Source: Vibrio syngnathi
Lineage (GTDB): Bacteria > Pseudomonadota > Gammaproteobacteria > Enterobacterales > Vibrionaceae
Length of the DNA: 64,000 nt
NCBI RefSeq assembly: GCF_002119525.1
Contig: NZ_CP017916.1
Span: forward strand, 1,550,001-1,614,000
Direction of reading: 5' to 3'
Shown here: one piece after another, positions 44,324-54,474 of the stretch
How positions within the stretch are numbered: the stretch's first letter is position 1
How the letters are laid out: each line of letters begins with the position of its first letter
Made by a program: the position numbers and the translations under genes
Notes under the pieces: generated by a model
The model's input: the letters and a program-made list of their open reading frames with translations, nothing else
Databases searched by the model: none
What the model was told of the DNA's origin: nothing

Positions 44324-44590
44324 TTACTTCTTCTTTTTACCAACACCAAGGTTGTCTTTTTGCTTCAACGTAAGCTTAGTAAAGCCAAGCTTGCGGAAAT
44401 AGTTATCTTGGTAGTTACGAACCGCTTTAGTATCAGAAATAAACTCAAGCTGTTGCTCAGTTTTTAGGTACTCAGTGATGTCGATACCTTCGGCTGCAGC
44501 GACAGCTTCTTGGATCGTGCGGTGTTCTTGTTTTGAAAACAGTAACTCTTTGTCTTCGTCTTTGTAAGTGTACAGAATGGTACGAGCCAT
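44324..44590 (-). CDS. DUF2960 family protein
   Basis: An 88-residue basic protein beginning MARTILYTYKDEDKELLFS and ending in a lysine tail (GVGKKKK). It matches the small Vibrio/Shewanella DUF2960 family; function unknown. The ATG at 44590 has GGAGAG upstream; an ATG 12 bases earlier lacks one. The poly-lysine tail suggests nucleic-acid or ribosome contact, but this is only inference. Confidence 0.8.
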   Translation of the reverse strand: MARTILYTYKDEDKELLFSKQEHRTIQEAVAAAEGIDITEYLKTEQQLEFISDTKAVRNYQDNYFRKLGFTKLTLKQKDNLGVGKKKK

Positions 44591-44757
44591 GGTGCTCTCC
44601 AATAGAATTATTACTTTGCGCGCACTCTACATAAAAACAGTACGTGGCTCAAGGTTATGATAAAAAATCTTAAGATTATCGTTCTAAACGTTTGGCGTCA
44701 TTTAAGCTTTTGTCTTTAAGGAAACGAACAGGTTGTTTTTCACGAAACAAACACAAA

Positions 44758-44797
44758 AGAAAGCCCCTCAACATCGAAAGCTCGATAGAAGGGGCTT
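44758..44797 (-). terminator. Rho-independent terminator after the tup-mob-moe operon
   Basis: On the minus strand AAGCCCCT pairs with AGGGGCTT, with an inner CTATCGAG/CTTTCGATG stem, followed by TTCTTTTG. It is about 100 bases after the moeA stop, in the 303-base gap 44591-44893. Confidence 0.8.
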
Positions 44798-44893
44798 CAT
44801 CTATGTCTTGGCGAAGATCTTCCAAAGCAATTAAAAAGCAGCTAAGTTAATTAAAGATCTGGTAAGTCAATTTAGGTCTCATTGAACCTTAAA

Positions 44894-46711
44894 TTAAACA
44901 CGCCCTTGAAGAGGAATGATCGTCACTGTTTCGCCGACTTTCACGGTATCAACCGCTGGCGAGATTTCGATTAAGCAGTTCGCTTCGCTCATTGAACGTA
45001 GAATACCTGAACCTTGCTTACCGGTTGTTTTTACTTCAAGCACGCCTGATTCGTTCATTGAGAACACACCACGGCTGAACTCAGTACGACCTTGACGAGA
45101 ACGTAATTGCTCAGTTGCTATCGCGTTCGCTTTCACTGGTGTCCAGTTAGTTTGACCTTGTAGCTTGCGGATTGCAGGTTCTACAAAGTTAATGAACGAC
45201 ACCATCACGGCTACTGGGTTGCCCGGTAAACCGAAGAAAGGTTTGTCTTCAATTTTTCCGTAAGCAAGAGGGCGACCTGGACGCATGTTGATACGCCAGA
45301 AGTTAATCTCGCCCAGCTTATCTAACGCGAGTTTGATGTAGTCAGCATCACCAACAGACACGCCACCAGACGTCAGAACCATATCAGTTTCTAAAGAAGC
45401 AGAATGCAGTACATCCATCATCTTTTGTTCGTCATCTTCAATGATGCCGTAATCGACGATGTCACAGCCGAGCTTTTGAAGCATGCCAATAATCGTAAAA
45501 CGGTTCGAGTCGTAGATAGAGTTTGGTTTTTGCTCGCTACCCGGCGCCTGAACTTCATCGCCCGTAGAGAACACGCCCACTTTAACTTTACGCAGAACAG
45601 GGCAGGTGCCAAAACCTAACGACGCCATCATGCCCATTTCAGGTGCTTCAATGCGGGTGCCTCGTGTAAAGACGGGTTGGCCGATCTCTAAATCTTCACC
45701 TGCCATACGGACATTTTGTCCAACAGAAATTTTAGCATCAGGGAAGCGAACTTTGGCGCCATCTTGCACGGCTTGCTCACGCATCACAACAACATCAACG
45801 CCATCTGGCATTGGTGCACCCGTCATGATCTTAACAGCTTCACCTTGTTGAACGGTTTTGTCGTAGCTGTGACCAGCCATAACTTCAGCAACAATGTTGT
45901 AGCTATCCAATTCAAGATCTTCACTACGAATCGCGTAGCCATCCATTGCAGAATTAGTATTCTGTGGGACGTTGATTGGCGAGATCACATCTTCAGCCAA
46001 CACACGACCGTAGCCTTGCAGTAATTCAACACTCTCTGTGAGATCAAGCGCGTCAATGCTATCAACAATCTTTTGTTGGCCCTGAGTTACGGTTAAACCT
46101 GCAGGAGAGAACGAATCACAACACACGGCAGGCGTGTTGTCTTTTGACTCTGAACACGACGCTGTTTTGTTTCTTGTCGATGAAGAGGCGAATGAGTGAG
46201 CATATTTGATAATAAAATCACGAATCGCTTCTAAGTCATTGATCGCCATTTGAGGCAGGTCAGATTCAACGTGGCTATCAGCAGCAATAGCAATGATGTT
46301 GTCATCGTTTTGGTACAACCAAGGTTTACCCACTTCATCACGGTGAAGCTCGATTTTAGGGAAAGCAATGTTCTTACAGCCTTCAACCAAAATTAGATCA
46401 AGTGTGTTGGTATCAAAGCGAGTCAACAGGTAATCAAAATCGGCTTCCGCTTCTGGAGTCTCAGTCATCATCACGTGACGGTTTCGAGAAGCTATCAGCA
46501 TTTGATTTGCGCCCGCTTTGCGTAAACGGTAGCTGTCTTTACCCGGCTTATCGACATCGAAATCGTGGTGGGCGTGCTTAAGAACACCGACTTTTAAACC
46601 CGCATTAGTCAGCAGAGGCAGCAACGCTTCAAGTACGGTTGTTTTGCCTGTGCCACTGTAAGCAGCAAACCCCAATAGAGGAAGGTTAGGGCGTTGTTTA
46701 GAATCTTTCAT
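44894..46711 (-). CDS. moeA: MobB-MoeA fusion, molybdenum cofactor biosynthesis
   Basis: The 605-residue protein joins two enzymes usually made separately. Residues 1-170 are MobB-like: P-loop GFAAYSGTGKTTVLEALLP and LKHAHHDFDVDKPGKDSYR. After a linker, residues about 200-605 are MoeA: NTNSAMDGYAIR, IMTGAPMPDGVDVVVMREQ, FSTGDEVQ, SGGVSVGDADYIK and GLPGNPVAVMVSF. MoeA inserts Mo (or W) into molybdopterin; MobB helps guanylate transfer. Its ATG overlaps the mobA stop by one base. It ends the tupABC-mobA-moeA operon. Confidence 0.93.
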   Translation of the reverse strand: MKDSKQRPNLPLLGFAAYSGTGKTTVLEALLPLLTNAGLKVGVLKHAHHDFDVDKPGKDSYRLRKAGANQMLIASRNRHVMMTETPEAEADFDYLLTRFDTNTLDLILVEGCKNIAFPKIELHRDEVGKPWLYQNDDNIIAIAADSHVESDLPQMAINDLEAIRDFIIKYAHSFASSSTRNKTASCSESKDNTPAVCCDSFSPAGLTVTQGQQKIVDSIDALDLTESVELLQGYGRVLAEDVISPINVPQNTNSAMDGYAIRSEDLELDSYNIVAEVMAGHSYDKTVQQGEAVKIMTGAPMPDGVDVVVMREQAVQDGAKVRFPDAKISVGQNVRMAGEDLEIGQPVFTRGTRIEAPEMGMMASLGFGTCPVLRKVKVGVFSTGDEVQAPGSEQKPNSIYDSNRFTIIGMLQKLGCDIVDYGIIEDDEQKMMDVLHSASLETDMVLTSGGVSVGDADYIKLALDKLGEINFWRINMRPGRPLAYGKIEDKPFFGLPGNPVAVMVSFINFVEPAIRKLQGQTNWTPVKANAIATEQLRSRQGRTEFSRGVFSMNESGVLEVKTTGKQGSGILRSMSEANCLIEISPAVDTVKVGETVTIIPLQGRV

Positions 46712-47295
46712 TATTGAAGCGTTCCGAATTGGGTGAGTTCTTCTGGCGTGTTTAGATTCACAAAGCAGTTAGGAGAATCGCTAAAATCAACGTATTCGGT
46801 GACACACTCTTTGTATAGCAAGATAATTTTACGATCACCACGTTCCAAAAACGCTTCTAACTTTGGTAGAACACGTTTGTGGAATAGGGTGAATACTGGT
46901 TGCTTAAATTCGCCATCATGCGCGACAAGAATGTCGCTGTCTTCTTTTACTGCTGCACAAAAACGCTCAACAAGGTCGTCACTGATTTGAGGGCTGTCGC
47001 AAGGAACAAAGCCTACCCAATCTGTGGTCGCGTTTTTAAGGCCAGCGTGAATCCCACCCAAAGGGCCTGGGTAGTCAGGGAAAGAATCGGACACAACCGG
47101 TGCAAATGCTTGGTAACTGTCTAAGTTACGGTTGGCATTGATGCTAATGCTGACATCTTGTTGAGACAGCTTGTTTATAACGTATTGAATAAGCGGAGAA
47201 CCGTTGAGCTCAACGAGTCCTTTATCTTTTCCGCCCATACGGCTGGCTTGTCCGCCAGCCAAAATAACCCAACTAGTTTGCGTTGGAAGCAGCAT
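46711..47295 (-). CDS. mobA: Molybdenum cofactor guanylyltransferase
   Basis: The 194-residue MobA adds GMP to molybdopterin, giving the bis-MGD cofactor needed by formate dehydrogenases. The nucleotide-binding motif is [21 protein letters not shown], followed by [13 protein letters not shown] and [15 protein letters not shown]. It overlaps tupC by 23 bases and moeA by one, consistent with one transcript. Confidence 0.94.
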   Translation of the reverse strand: MLLPTQTSWVILAGGQASRMGGKDKGLVELNGSPLIQYVINKLSQQDVSISINANRNLDSYQAFAPVVSDSFPDYPGPLGGIHAGLKNATTDWVGFVPCDSPQISDDLVERFCAAVKEDSDILVAHDGEFKQPVFTLFHKRVLPKLEAFLERGDRKIILLYKECVTEYVDFSDSPNCFVNLNTPEELTQFGTLQ

Positions 47296-47992
47296 AAATA
47301 TTCTCTTGTGCTTTATCTTTCTGAATAACTTGCAGAAGCGGCGATTCGGTCAAAGTATTGTCTTTGATCCACCATTGCTTCTTACATAAGTCGGTTAACG
47401 CGTTAGTTTGGTGACTAGTAATGACTAAACTTGCGCCTCTCTGAAGAAGATCTTCGGCCATAATCACCAATCTTTCAATAGATTCTTTGTCTAAAGAAGC
47501 ACTTGGTTCATCCATAAGTAAAATTGAAGGCTTAAGAATCCAAGCTCGTGCCATTGCAACGCGTTGGCGCTCACCACCAGACAACACAGAAATGTGCTCA
47601 TCTGCCAGGGTTTCTAAACCTACCATTCTCAACGCATTAATTATTTGAGCTCGCTTATCTTTTTGACTCTCTTTATTAAAGCGAATGCCATAAGCGACAT
47701 TTTGGTACACCGAACCATCAAAAAGATAAGGGGTTTGATGCAGATAAATGATGTCTTTGAATTTGAGCCTAGGGAATAGGCTCTGCTGCCAGTTTTGTGT
47801 CGGAGACTGAATGCGGCCAGAACTTGGCTGAATCAATCCAGATAATATTTTAAGTAGAGTCGTTTTACCCACGCCATTATCCCCTTTGAGGTAAATGGCA
47901 TCGTTAGGGCCGATTGACAATTCAGGGATATGGAACAAAACACGCTCTTTGTAGCGCATTGAAATCTGCTGCGTTGTTATTTTTATACTCAT
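47273..47992 (-). CDS. tupC: Tungstate/molybdate ABC transporter, ATP-binding subunit
   Basis: A 239-residue ABC ATPase with Walker [10 protein letters not shown], signature [15 protein letters not shown], Walker [13 protein letters not shown] and the switch histidine in LVITSHQ. It lacks the C-terminal TOBE domain of ModC, which fits TupC. It energises the TupAB importer. It is eleven bases downstream of tupB. Confidence 0.85.
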   Translation of the reverse strand: MSIKITTQQISMRYKERVLFHIPELSIGPNDAIYLKGDNGVGKTTLLKILSGLIQPSSGRIQSPTQNWQQSLFPRLKFKDIIYLHQTPYLFDGSVYQNVAYGIRFNKESQKDKRAQIINALRMVGLETLADEHISVLSGGERQRVAMARAWILKPSILLMDEPSASLDKESIERLVIMAEDLLQRGASLVITSHQTNALTDLCKKQWWIKDNTLTESPLLQVIQKDKAQENIYAASNAN

Positions 47993-48002
47993 GACAGCGT
48001 TC

Positions 48003-48701
48003 CTAAGTTCTCAAGTAGCCTTTTCCTCTCACACTGGAAAGGAAAAAGTTAAGGGCTAATGCCAATGCTAATAAAACCATACCAAGTGCCACACCTTGAG
48101 CGAATGCGCCTTTGTGGCTTTCCATTGCGATAGCTGTTGGGATATTTCTTGTCATCCCCATAATGTTGCCACCAACCATCATTGAACAACCAACCTCAGT
48201 GACGATACGAGAAAAGGCAGCGATAGTTGCAGCTAAAAGAGGGAAGCGCGTTTCCCAAATTAAGGTACATGCCACACGTGTTGTTGATACGCCAAGCGTG
48301 CGCGCCGTTTCAACCGCTCGGCGGTCACTGGCCTGCAGAGCACCGTGCATCATCGCAACTAGGATAGGAAAACAGATCAGCATCTGACCTAAAATCATCG
48401 CCTTTTGGGTAAACAGCAATTGCCAATCACCGAGCGGGCCGGAACGAGAAAGCATCATGTACATCAACAAACCAATAACCACAGTCGGTATCGCTTGTAG
48501 GGTGTTGATCACCGATAACAATGCCCATTTCCCGGGGAACTCAGTATAAGCCAATAAGAAAGCCAAAAGGATTGCAGGAACAATCACTAATGAGATGGCG
48601 GACAAAGATACGCTGAAGGATACCGCGACGATTTGCCACAATTCGTGGTCAAAACTCACGAGTAGGTTCATTGCATCAATCGTTGTTTGCCATAGGGTCA
48701 T
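48003..48701 (-). CDS. tupB: Tungstate/molybdate ABC transporter, permease
   Basis: A 232-residue inner-membrane permease with five or six helices. The coupling-loop motif reads ETARTLGVSTTRVACTLIWETRFPL, and IVTEVGCSMMVGGNIMGMTR near the end is typical of TupB-type permeases. It follows tupA after 148 bases that contain two hairpins. Confidence 0.88.
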   Translation of the reverse strand: MTLWQTTIDAMNLLVSFDHELWQIVAVSFSVSLSAISLVIVPAILLAFLLAYTEFPGKWALLSVINTLQAIPTVVIGLLMYMMLSRSGPLGDWQLLFTQKAMILGQMLICFPILVAMMHGALQASDRRAVETARTLGVSTTRVACTLIWETRFPLLAATIAAFSRIVTEVGCSMMVGGNIMGMTRNIPTAIAMESHKGAFAQGVALGMVLLALALALNFFLSSVRGKGYLRT

Positions 48702-48757
48702 GATGTATCTCGTTTAAAGCGACAATAAGTCTTAAAAAGTAATGCTGATATTTGGGT

Positions 48758-48840
48758 AATAGCTGACACTGGATTAATGATACGGGGTGAGTCAGCTATT
48801 CATTGTTTTCGAGTTCACTATTCACCCTGTAAGAATAGTG
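48758..48840 (-). other. Two intercistronic hairpins between tupA and tupB
   Basis: AATAGCTGAC/GTCAGCTATT (48758-48767 with 48791-48800) and CACTATTC/GAATAGTG (48816-48823 with 48833-48840) form stems of 10 and 8 bp with no T-runs. They could stabilise the tupA message so that the binding protein is made in excess, or attenuate tupBC. Confidence 0.6.
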
Positions 48841-48849
48841 CAATGACGA

Positions 48850-49658
48850 CTACTCTGCGCTAGCAACAAACAGTTGTTTACCGTGAAGTTTAAAGTCGTT
48901 AATCAGCTTCTGACCTTTAGGGTTAACCAGCCAATCACTGAATACTTTCGCTGCTTGGTAGTTGATGCTTGGGTAGCGTTCTGGGTTAACAAGAATCACT
49001 TGGTAAGGGTTAAATAGGTTTTTGTCGCCTTGGAACAACACTTTAAGGTCAAGTTTGTTTTGGTAAGCCAACCAAGTACCACGGTCTGTCATGGTGTAGC
49101 CTTGCATTTCAGACGCCATATTCAGAGTTGGGCCCATTCCTTGACCAACGCTGCGATAGCCGCCGAAGTTTGGCTCCATATTAGTTTGCGCCCAAATACC
49201 CATCTCTTTCTTATGAGTACCAGAGTCGTCCCCACGAGAAACAAACGTCACGTTGTTGTTCGCGATTGCTTTAAACACATCAGCCACTGCTTTTTGAGAT
49301 TCAATCTTCGCAGGATCGCTTTGTGGGCCAACGATAACAAAATCGTTGTACATCAGCTTACGAGGTAAAACGCCGTAACCCTTTTCAACGAAATTCGCTT
49401 CTGCCTTTGGTGCATGGGTCATAACCAAATCAACATCGCCGTTTTCACCCATGCGAAGTGATTTACCTGTACCTGCTGCGAGAACATCGACCTTAATACC
49501 AGAGTCTTTTTCGAACTCAGGTAACAAGTAGTCCAGTAAGCCTGAGTGGTAGGTACTTGTGGTTGTTGCCAATTTGATATGAGTGATGTCTTCTGCGCTA
49601 CTAGCCGTGTAACTGACGATAGATAGAGCTGCAATAGTTAGAGGAATTGCTTTCATTA
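48850..49658 (-). CDS. tupA: Tungstate/molybdate-binding periplasmic protein
   Basis: A 269-residue exported protein with signal MKAIPLTIAALSIVSYTASSA. The oxyanion-binding TTTST motif (KLATTTSTYHSGLLDYLLP) and FVSRGDDSGTHKKE identify the TupA family and not ModA. Tungstate is the classic ligand, but some members also bind molybdate. The ATG at 49658 best fits the signal; in-frame starts up to 49731 exist. It is first in the minus-strand operon, behind a sigma-54 promoter. Confidence 0.88.
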
Positions 49659-49770
49659 TTACTATGTCCATTTTGTTATAAATGAATGACATGCCTCCAT
49701 TTTTAAAGGGCTCGAAGAAGGGCATGTGCATAAGACGCTAATTGCTGTAATTAGGAATCTACACCTTATA

Positions 49771-49787
49771 AGCAATCTTAATGCCAA
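49771..49787 (-). promoter_or_regulatory. Sigma-54 promoter of tupABC-mobA-moeA
   Basis: The minus strand reads TTGGCATTAAGATTGCT, with GG-N10-GC and a full TTGCT -12 element. Transcription would start near 49760, about 100 bases before tupA. Confidence 0.75.
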
Positions 49788-49877
49788 TAAATAGTGCATC
49801 AGATTTCATTAAATTGCTGTTATTTCAAACGAAACTGCGTCATTTACCCCGTTAAAATAAATCAAAACATGAGCTAG

Positions 49878-49888
49878 GACAAAATGTC
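49878..49888. promoter_or_regulatory. Candidate enhancer site for the neighbouring regulator
   Basis: GACAAAATGTC (GACA-N3-TGTC dyad) lies about 93 bases upstream of the tupA sigma-54 element, in the region shared with the response-regulator gene. Similar sequences occur at 60235 and 61463 upstream of formate dehydrogenase genes. Confidence 0.5.
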
Positions 49889-49959
49889 GCACATTGCCCC
49901 TGTCGTACAAAAGGTTAATTGGTACACTCTGTCCCAACTTTCCCCAGCGGCTAATCATT

Positions 49960-51423
49960 ATGTCTTTACCTAGTTCACCTGCATCGAACCTAAACCCCAG
50001 CACATTGACTCAATATCAAGCATTTTCCGTCTTGGTCGTGGACGATGAAGTTGGGATGCAGGCTATTCTAAAGAAAGCTCTGGGTAAGTTCTTTGGCAAG
50101 GTATCGAGTGCCGGATCCGTTGAAGAAGCAGAAATACTGCGTTCGAGCGAGCACTTTGATCTGATCGTTCTTGATATCAACCTGCCAGGACGTTCTGGTA
50201 TTGAGTGGGAAGAAGCGTTTAACGACAACGACAAACGTGCCGATGTTATTTTCATGACTGGCTATGCCGATCTAGAGATGACCATATCCGCGCTTAAGCT
50301 TGGCGCTTCAGATTTCATTCTTAAGCCGTTCAACTTAGAACAGATGATACAAGCTGTTCTACGTTGTATGGATAAGCGACTTGATCAAAGAATGCAATAC
50401 GCGTTGAAGCGTGATGTTAGCCGTCATATCAAGACGGAGTTGATTGGTAATTCAGACAAAACTAAGCAGCTTAAATTGCTGATCAGTCAATTCGCACCGT
50501 CTCGAGCATCAGTGCTTATAGAAGGTGAGTCGGGTACAGGTAAAGAGTTAGTTGCTCGTGGTGTACATGAAGCCAGCAAAAGAACAGGGCCATTCGTGCC
50601 AATCAACTGTGGCGCAATTGCGCCTGAACTTCTAGAAAGTGAGCTATTCGGGCATACCTCTGGCGCATTTACCGGCGCTAAGAAAAACCGTGAAGGTCTA
50701 TTCAGAGTCGCAAGTGGCGGTACCTTGTTCCTCGATGAAATCGGTGAAATGCCACTGCCAATGCAAGCAGCGCTGTTGCGTGTGTTAGAGCAACGCACTA
50801 TTCGTCCTGTCGGTAGCGAGAAAGAAATTGCTGTTGACGTACGAGTAGTGGCAGCGACTAACCGAAACCTTCAAGAAGAGGTCGAAAAAGGGCACTTCCG
50901 TCGCGATCTGTTCTACCGACTCAATGTGCTTAAAATCGATGTTGTGCCATTAAGAGAACGTCCATCGGATCTGATTGAGCTAGTTCCATATTTCACTCGT
51001 TTGTTATCTACTGAGCTGGGTGTGCCCATCCCAAACTGGGCGCATGAAGATATTTTGGCGATGAATGAATACGAATGGCCAGGCAATATCCGTGAACTAA
51101 AGAACTTAGTTGAAAGATGCATTCTTTTAGACAAGCCACCAGCGCACTATTGGCGCGAAATTAATGGCGATCCTGCGCCCACCTGCATTTCAGTGACGGT
51201 GTCACATGGTGCGGAAATACCAAACTTGAATAACGTAGACGCTGCTGAGGGTTACCCAAACACTTGGACACTCAAGGAAGTAGAAAAATCTCACATCGAA
51301 CAACTGGTGAGTTTCCATGATGGTAACAAATCTGCAGCAGCGAGAGATCTCGGTGTGGCGCGTAAAACACTAGAGCGTAAGTACAAAGATTGGAACACAG
51401 AAGGCTCTGAATATGCCGATTAG
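49960..51423 (+). CDS. Sigma-54-dependent response regulator next to the tup/mob genes
   Basis: A 487-residue NtrC/DctD-type activator. The receiver carries Asp72 (LIVLDINLPG). The AAA+ domain has GESGTGKE, GAFTGA (GHTSGAFTGAKKNREG) and GEMPLPMQAALLRVLEQ. The C-terminal Fis helix-turn-helix reads NKSAAARDLGVARKTLERK. The frame is open to 49894, but the ATG at 49960 is closest to the receiver domain. Its stop overlaps the kinase gene by 11 bases. It diverges from tupA. I infer that it controls tup and formate dehydrogenase promoters; the signal is unknown. Confidence 0.92.
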   Translation: MSLPSSPASNLNPSTLTQYQAFSVLVVDDEVGMQAILKKALGKFFGKVSSAGSVEEAEILRSSEHFDLIVLDINLPGRSGIEWEEAFNDNDKRADVIFMTGYADLEMTISALKLGASDFILKPFNLEQMIQAVLRCMDKRLDQRMQYALKRDVSRHIKTELIGNSDKTKQLKLLISQFAPSRASVLIEGESGTGKELVARGVHEASKRTGPFVPINCGAIAPELLESELFGHTSGAFTGAKKNREGLFRVASGGTLFLDEIGEMPLPMQAALLRVLEQRTIRPVGSEKEIAVDVRVVAATNRNLQEEVEKGHFRRDLFYRLNVLKIDVVPLRERPSDLIELVPYFTRLLSTELGVPIPNWAHEDILAMNEYEWPGNIRELKNLVERCILLDKPPAHYWREINGDPAPTCISVTVSHGAEIPNLNNVDAAEGYPNTWTLKEVEKSHIEQLVSFHDGNKSAAARDLGVARKTLERKYKDWNTEGSEYAD

Positions 51424-53440
51424 ACGTCATTGGTGGACTAAGTGGGCGTTCCGGTTCAAAACCATGGTGCGTTATCGTCTGTTATTTTTGACGTCAGCGC
51501 CGATCATCTTAACGTTATGTGCTCTGGTTGCGATCACTTTGTATTGGTCGGTTCATTATACGTGGCAGGGGGCATTGATCGATGTTGATGAGCGTTTGGA
51601 TGTTGCCGACAACAGTATCCATCTCATTCAAAACCAACAGGCCTACAACGTTCAAGCATTTGCTGAGTCTTATAACTTCCGACTAAAGCTCACGAGTGAT
51701 ATTCCTCAAAAAGAGCTCACTCGTTGGGTCTCTGAAAACAAATCTCGCTATGAACTCGATTTTTTGCGTTGGCGAAGCGTTGAGAGTATGAAAAAAAAGC
51801 TTGAATACCTCAACCTAACACACAAAGAGTCATTCTTTAGTGTATTGAGCAAAAATGAACTCAACGATCTAGACCAAAACCTAGCAAGGCAAGCCGAAGT
51901 TCCAATGCTCAATAGCCAAAACGTTGAAACTCGGGGTTTGGTTAGCCGCACCGTTGTGTCGATTCGAGATGAGAATGACCAAGTAATTGGCTTTCTAGAC
52001 GGTGGTATCCTACTCAACAACAGTACTCAGTTAGTTGATCAGATCAGCAACTTGATCTATCCGCAACGTGATGGTTTTAACCGCCGTATTGGTACGGTTA
52101 CCGTATTCCTTGATGATCTGCGCGTTAGCACTAATGTGCCATTAAGCAGTGAAGAAAGTGCGGGGCGCGCAATAGGCACTCGCGTTTCGCATGAGGTTCA
52201 CTCAAAAGTGTTAAACGAGGGCAAAGAGTGGTTGGATCGTGCTTACGTTTACGACGCTTGGTACATCACCGCGTATCAACCAATTCATGACCAATTCGAT
52301 AACGTCATCGGCATGCTTTATACCGGCTATCTAATCTGGCCACTCGTAGAGACGTATCTGACTAACCTTGGTGAAATCAGCATCACCATCATATTACTGC
52401 TGTTAGCTTCAGGTTTGATCGTACACCGTGGTGCACGCGATCTTTTCAACCCAATTGAACGAATCCATAAAGTTGTAAAGCTCGTCCAAATGGGGCAAGA
52501 CAAGCGAATCGGAACGTTGGGTTTGGATGATCAACACGAACTTACGTTGCTTGCGAAACAGTTCGACAAAATGTTAGATCTGCTCCACGAGCGTAATCAA
52601 GAGATTCAACAAGCGGCGTCTGAACTCGAATGTAAGGTTCACTCTCGTACCGCCAGTTTGAAAGAGAAAACTGAAGAACTCGAACTGCACATCCAGCTTC
52701 TCAACCAAGCTAGAGATAAGCTGGTAGTCAACGAAAAATTAGCCGCGTTAGGTGAGTTAACCGCAGGTATTGCTCATGAAATCAATAACCCGACAGCCGT
52801 AATTCTTGGCAACGTTGAACTAATGAAGTTTGAACTCGGCGATGAAATGAGCCGTGTAGACGAAGAAGTCCACGCCATTATGGAGCAGATTGACCGAATC
52901 CGAAATATCACACGAAGCTTGCTTCAATACAGTCGACACGGCGGTGTACAAGACGAAATTACGTGGCAACATATCAATCCAATAGTGGATGAAAGTATTA
53001 CGCTCGTAAAAACAGGCGCGAAAAAGAAAGGCATTGTCTACGTATCACAACTGCATGCTAAAACGTCTGTCGAAGTTAACCGCAACCAATTGCTGCAAAT
53101 TCTAGTGAACCTGCAAATGAACGCGATTCACGCGATGGACGGACAGGGCACATTGACTATCTCAAGTGAAGACTGGGTTGAAAATGGTGTGTCTCATGGT
53201 GCGATCGTTCATGTTGAAGATGAGGGCTGTGGTATTAAGGAAGAACAACTGAAACGTATTTTCTCGCCTTTCTATACCACCAAAAGAGACGGCACAGGCT
53301 TAGGTTTGTCCGTTTCTCAAAGTATTTTGAGCCAAACGGGTGGCGAAATACGAGTTGAATCCGAAGTAGGTAAAGGAAGTCGCTTTAGTATCTATCTTCA
53401 GCAAAAAGCCACACCGCAGTTGTTGGTGTCTAACCTTTAA
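51413..53440 (+). CDS. Membrane sensor histidine kinase, partner of the upstream regulator
   Basis: A 675-residue kinase. One membrane helix lies at about residues 25-48, followed by a periplasmic sensor of about 260 residues with a Cache-like ending (WYITAYQPIHDQFDNVIGMLYTG). A second helix is at about 312-332, then HAMP, a coiled coil and the HisKA box with His455 (ELTAGIAHEINNPTAV). The ATPase domain has NLQMNAIHAM, DEGCGIKEEQ and FSPFYTTKRDGTGLGLS. It should phosphorylate the preceding regulator at Asp72. The ligand could be formate, a Mo/W oxyanion or another small acid, which the sequence does not settle. Confidence 0.93.
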   Translation: MPIRRHWWTKWAFRFKTMVRYRLLFLTSAPIILTLCALVAITLYWSVHYTWQGALIDVDERLDVADNSIHLIQNQQAYNVQAFAESYNFRLKLTSDIPQKELTRWVSENKSRYELDFLRWRSVESMKKKLEYLNLTHKESFFSVLSKNELNDLDQNLARQAEVPMLNSQNVETRGLVSRTVVSIRDENDQVIGFLDGGILLNNSTQLVDQISNLIYPQRDGFNRRIGTVTVFLDDLRVSTNVPLSSEESAGRAIGTRVSHEVHSKVLNEGKEWLDRAYVYDAWYITAYQPIHDQFDNVIGMLYTGYLIWPLVETYLTNLGEISITIILLLLASGLIVHRGARDLFNPIERIHKVVKLVQMGQDKRIGTLGLDDQHELTLLAKQFDKMLDLLHERNQEIQQAASELECKVHSRTASLKEKTEELELHIQLLNQARDKLVVNEKLAALGELTAGIAHEINNPTAVILGNVELMKFELGDEMSRVDEEVHAIMEQIDRIRNITRSLLQYSRHGGVQDEITWQHINPIVDESITLVKTGAKKKGIVYVSQLHAKTSVEVNRNQLLQILVNLQMNAIHAMDGQGTLTISSEDWVENGVSHGAIVHVEDEGCGIKEEQLKRIFSPFYTTKRDGTGLGLSVSQSILSQTGGEIRVESEVGKGSRFSIYLQQKATPQLLVSNL

Positions 53441-53464
53441 TCAAAGTTTGAACCACAAAGACAT

Positions 53465-53508
53465 AAAAAAACACCTCCGCACTTAAGGTAAGTTCGGAGG
53501 TGTTTTTA
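53465..53508 (+). terminator. Rho-independent terminator
   Basis: AAACACCTCCG and CGGAGGTGTTT pair, followed by TTATTT. It ends the regulator-kinase transcript and may also act on mscS from the other side. Confidence 0.9.
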
Positions 53509-53585
53509 TTTATGGCTAATCATTTGAAATGAATACAAGCCATTTCAAACGATTACGAGCGCCCAAAACATGAAAAGCGTTAAGC

Positions 53586-54473
53586 CTAATGCGCTGCCAC
53601 TGAAATCTTCGGTGGGTTGATGTTGTGCTTCTTAAACTCTTTCATCACACGCAGGGTAATGTCGGTTTCAAACAATTTCTCATACGCGGTGTCCACCACA
53701 TAAGCCTTACACGTCAACTGTATCGCTAGGTAGTTGTCGGTAATCGTCTGTTTAACCAGAACCGTTACAGGCTTTGGTAAGTGTATGTAACGACTTGAAG
53801 ACGCGGCTTCTTGAATCAGGTCGCGGGCTAGGGTGATGTCTTCATTCATACCGACGTAAAACGGAATCACCACTTGCATGTCCAATGCGCCATAGTTACC
53901 ACTGGTGGTCACTTCATTTAAGAACTTGTTATTCGGGATCGTAATGATGTCGTCATTTAGGGTTCTCATTCGAACAGAACGTAAACCAATGGTAATGATG
54001 TCACCATAGTTACCTTCAAACGTGACGCGGTCACCAACTTGAAAGGGTCTGTCAATCATCACAGTGATGCCAGCGATAAACGATGCTGCCAAGTCTTTAA
54101 GCGCAAAGCCGACCGACACGGCGAGGGTACCACCAATCAAAGCTAAGATTTGGTCGTTGATTCTAAAGCTCATCATGAACACGATAAGACCGGTGCTGAC
54201 GTAGATAAAGAACTGAGTAAACGATTGCAGCTTTTGTAGCAGCATTCGATATTGCACGAACTGACTACCAAAACTGGTCACCAACGAATTGATGAACTTG
54301 AGCAACAACCACATTGCGGCAATAACGATCATGGAGAAGAACACGCCGCTCCATCGCACCAAGCTCGCTATCTTAGATATGTTTTCTACGTTAGCTAACT
54401 CTTCCGTCGCAAAGGTCGGGAAACTGACAGCACTTGCCAAGCCAACAAATAGTAGGATAAATAACTTCTTCAT
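53586..54473 (-). CDS. MscS-family mechanosensitive channel
   Basis: A 295-residue channel with signal peptide (MKKLFILLFVGLASAVSFPTFA), two or three membrane helices, the pore-lining helix ALIGGTLAVSVGFALKDLAASFIAG, and the cytoplasmic beta domain (VGDRVTFEGNYGDIITIGLRSVRM, DDIITIPNNKFLNE). It opens under membrane tension to release solutes. It starts one base after the stop of the upstream membrane P-loop gene, so the two proteins are very probably made and used together. Confidence 0.92.
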   Translation of the reverse strand: MKKLFILLFVGLASAVSFPTFATEELANVENISKIASLVRWSGVFFSMIVIAAMWLLLKFINSLVTSFGSQFVQYRMLLQKLQSFTQFFIYVSTGLIVFMMSFRINDQILALIGGTLAVSVGFALKDLAASFIAGITVMIDRPFQVGDRVTFEGNYGDIITIGLRSVRMRTLNDDIITIPNNKFLNEVTTSGNYGALDMQVVIPFYVGMNEDITLARDLIQEAASSSRYIHLPKPVTVLVKQTITDNYLAIQLTCKAYVVDTAYEKLFETDITLRVMKEFKKHNINPPKISVAAH

Positions 54474-54474
54474 T

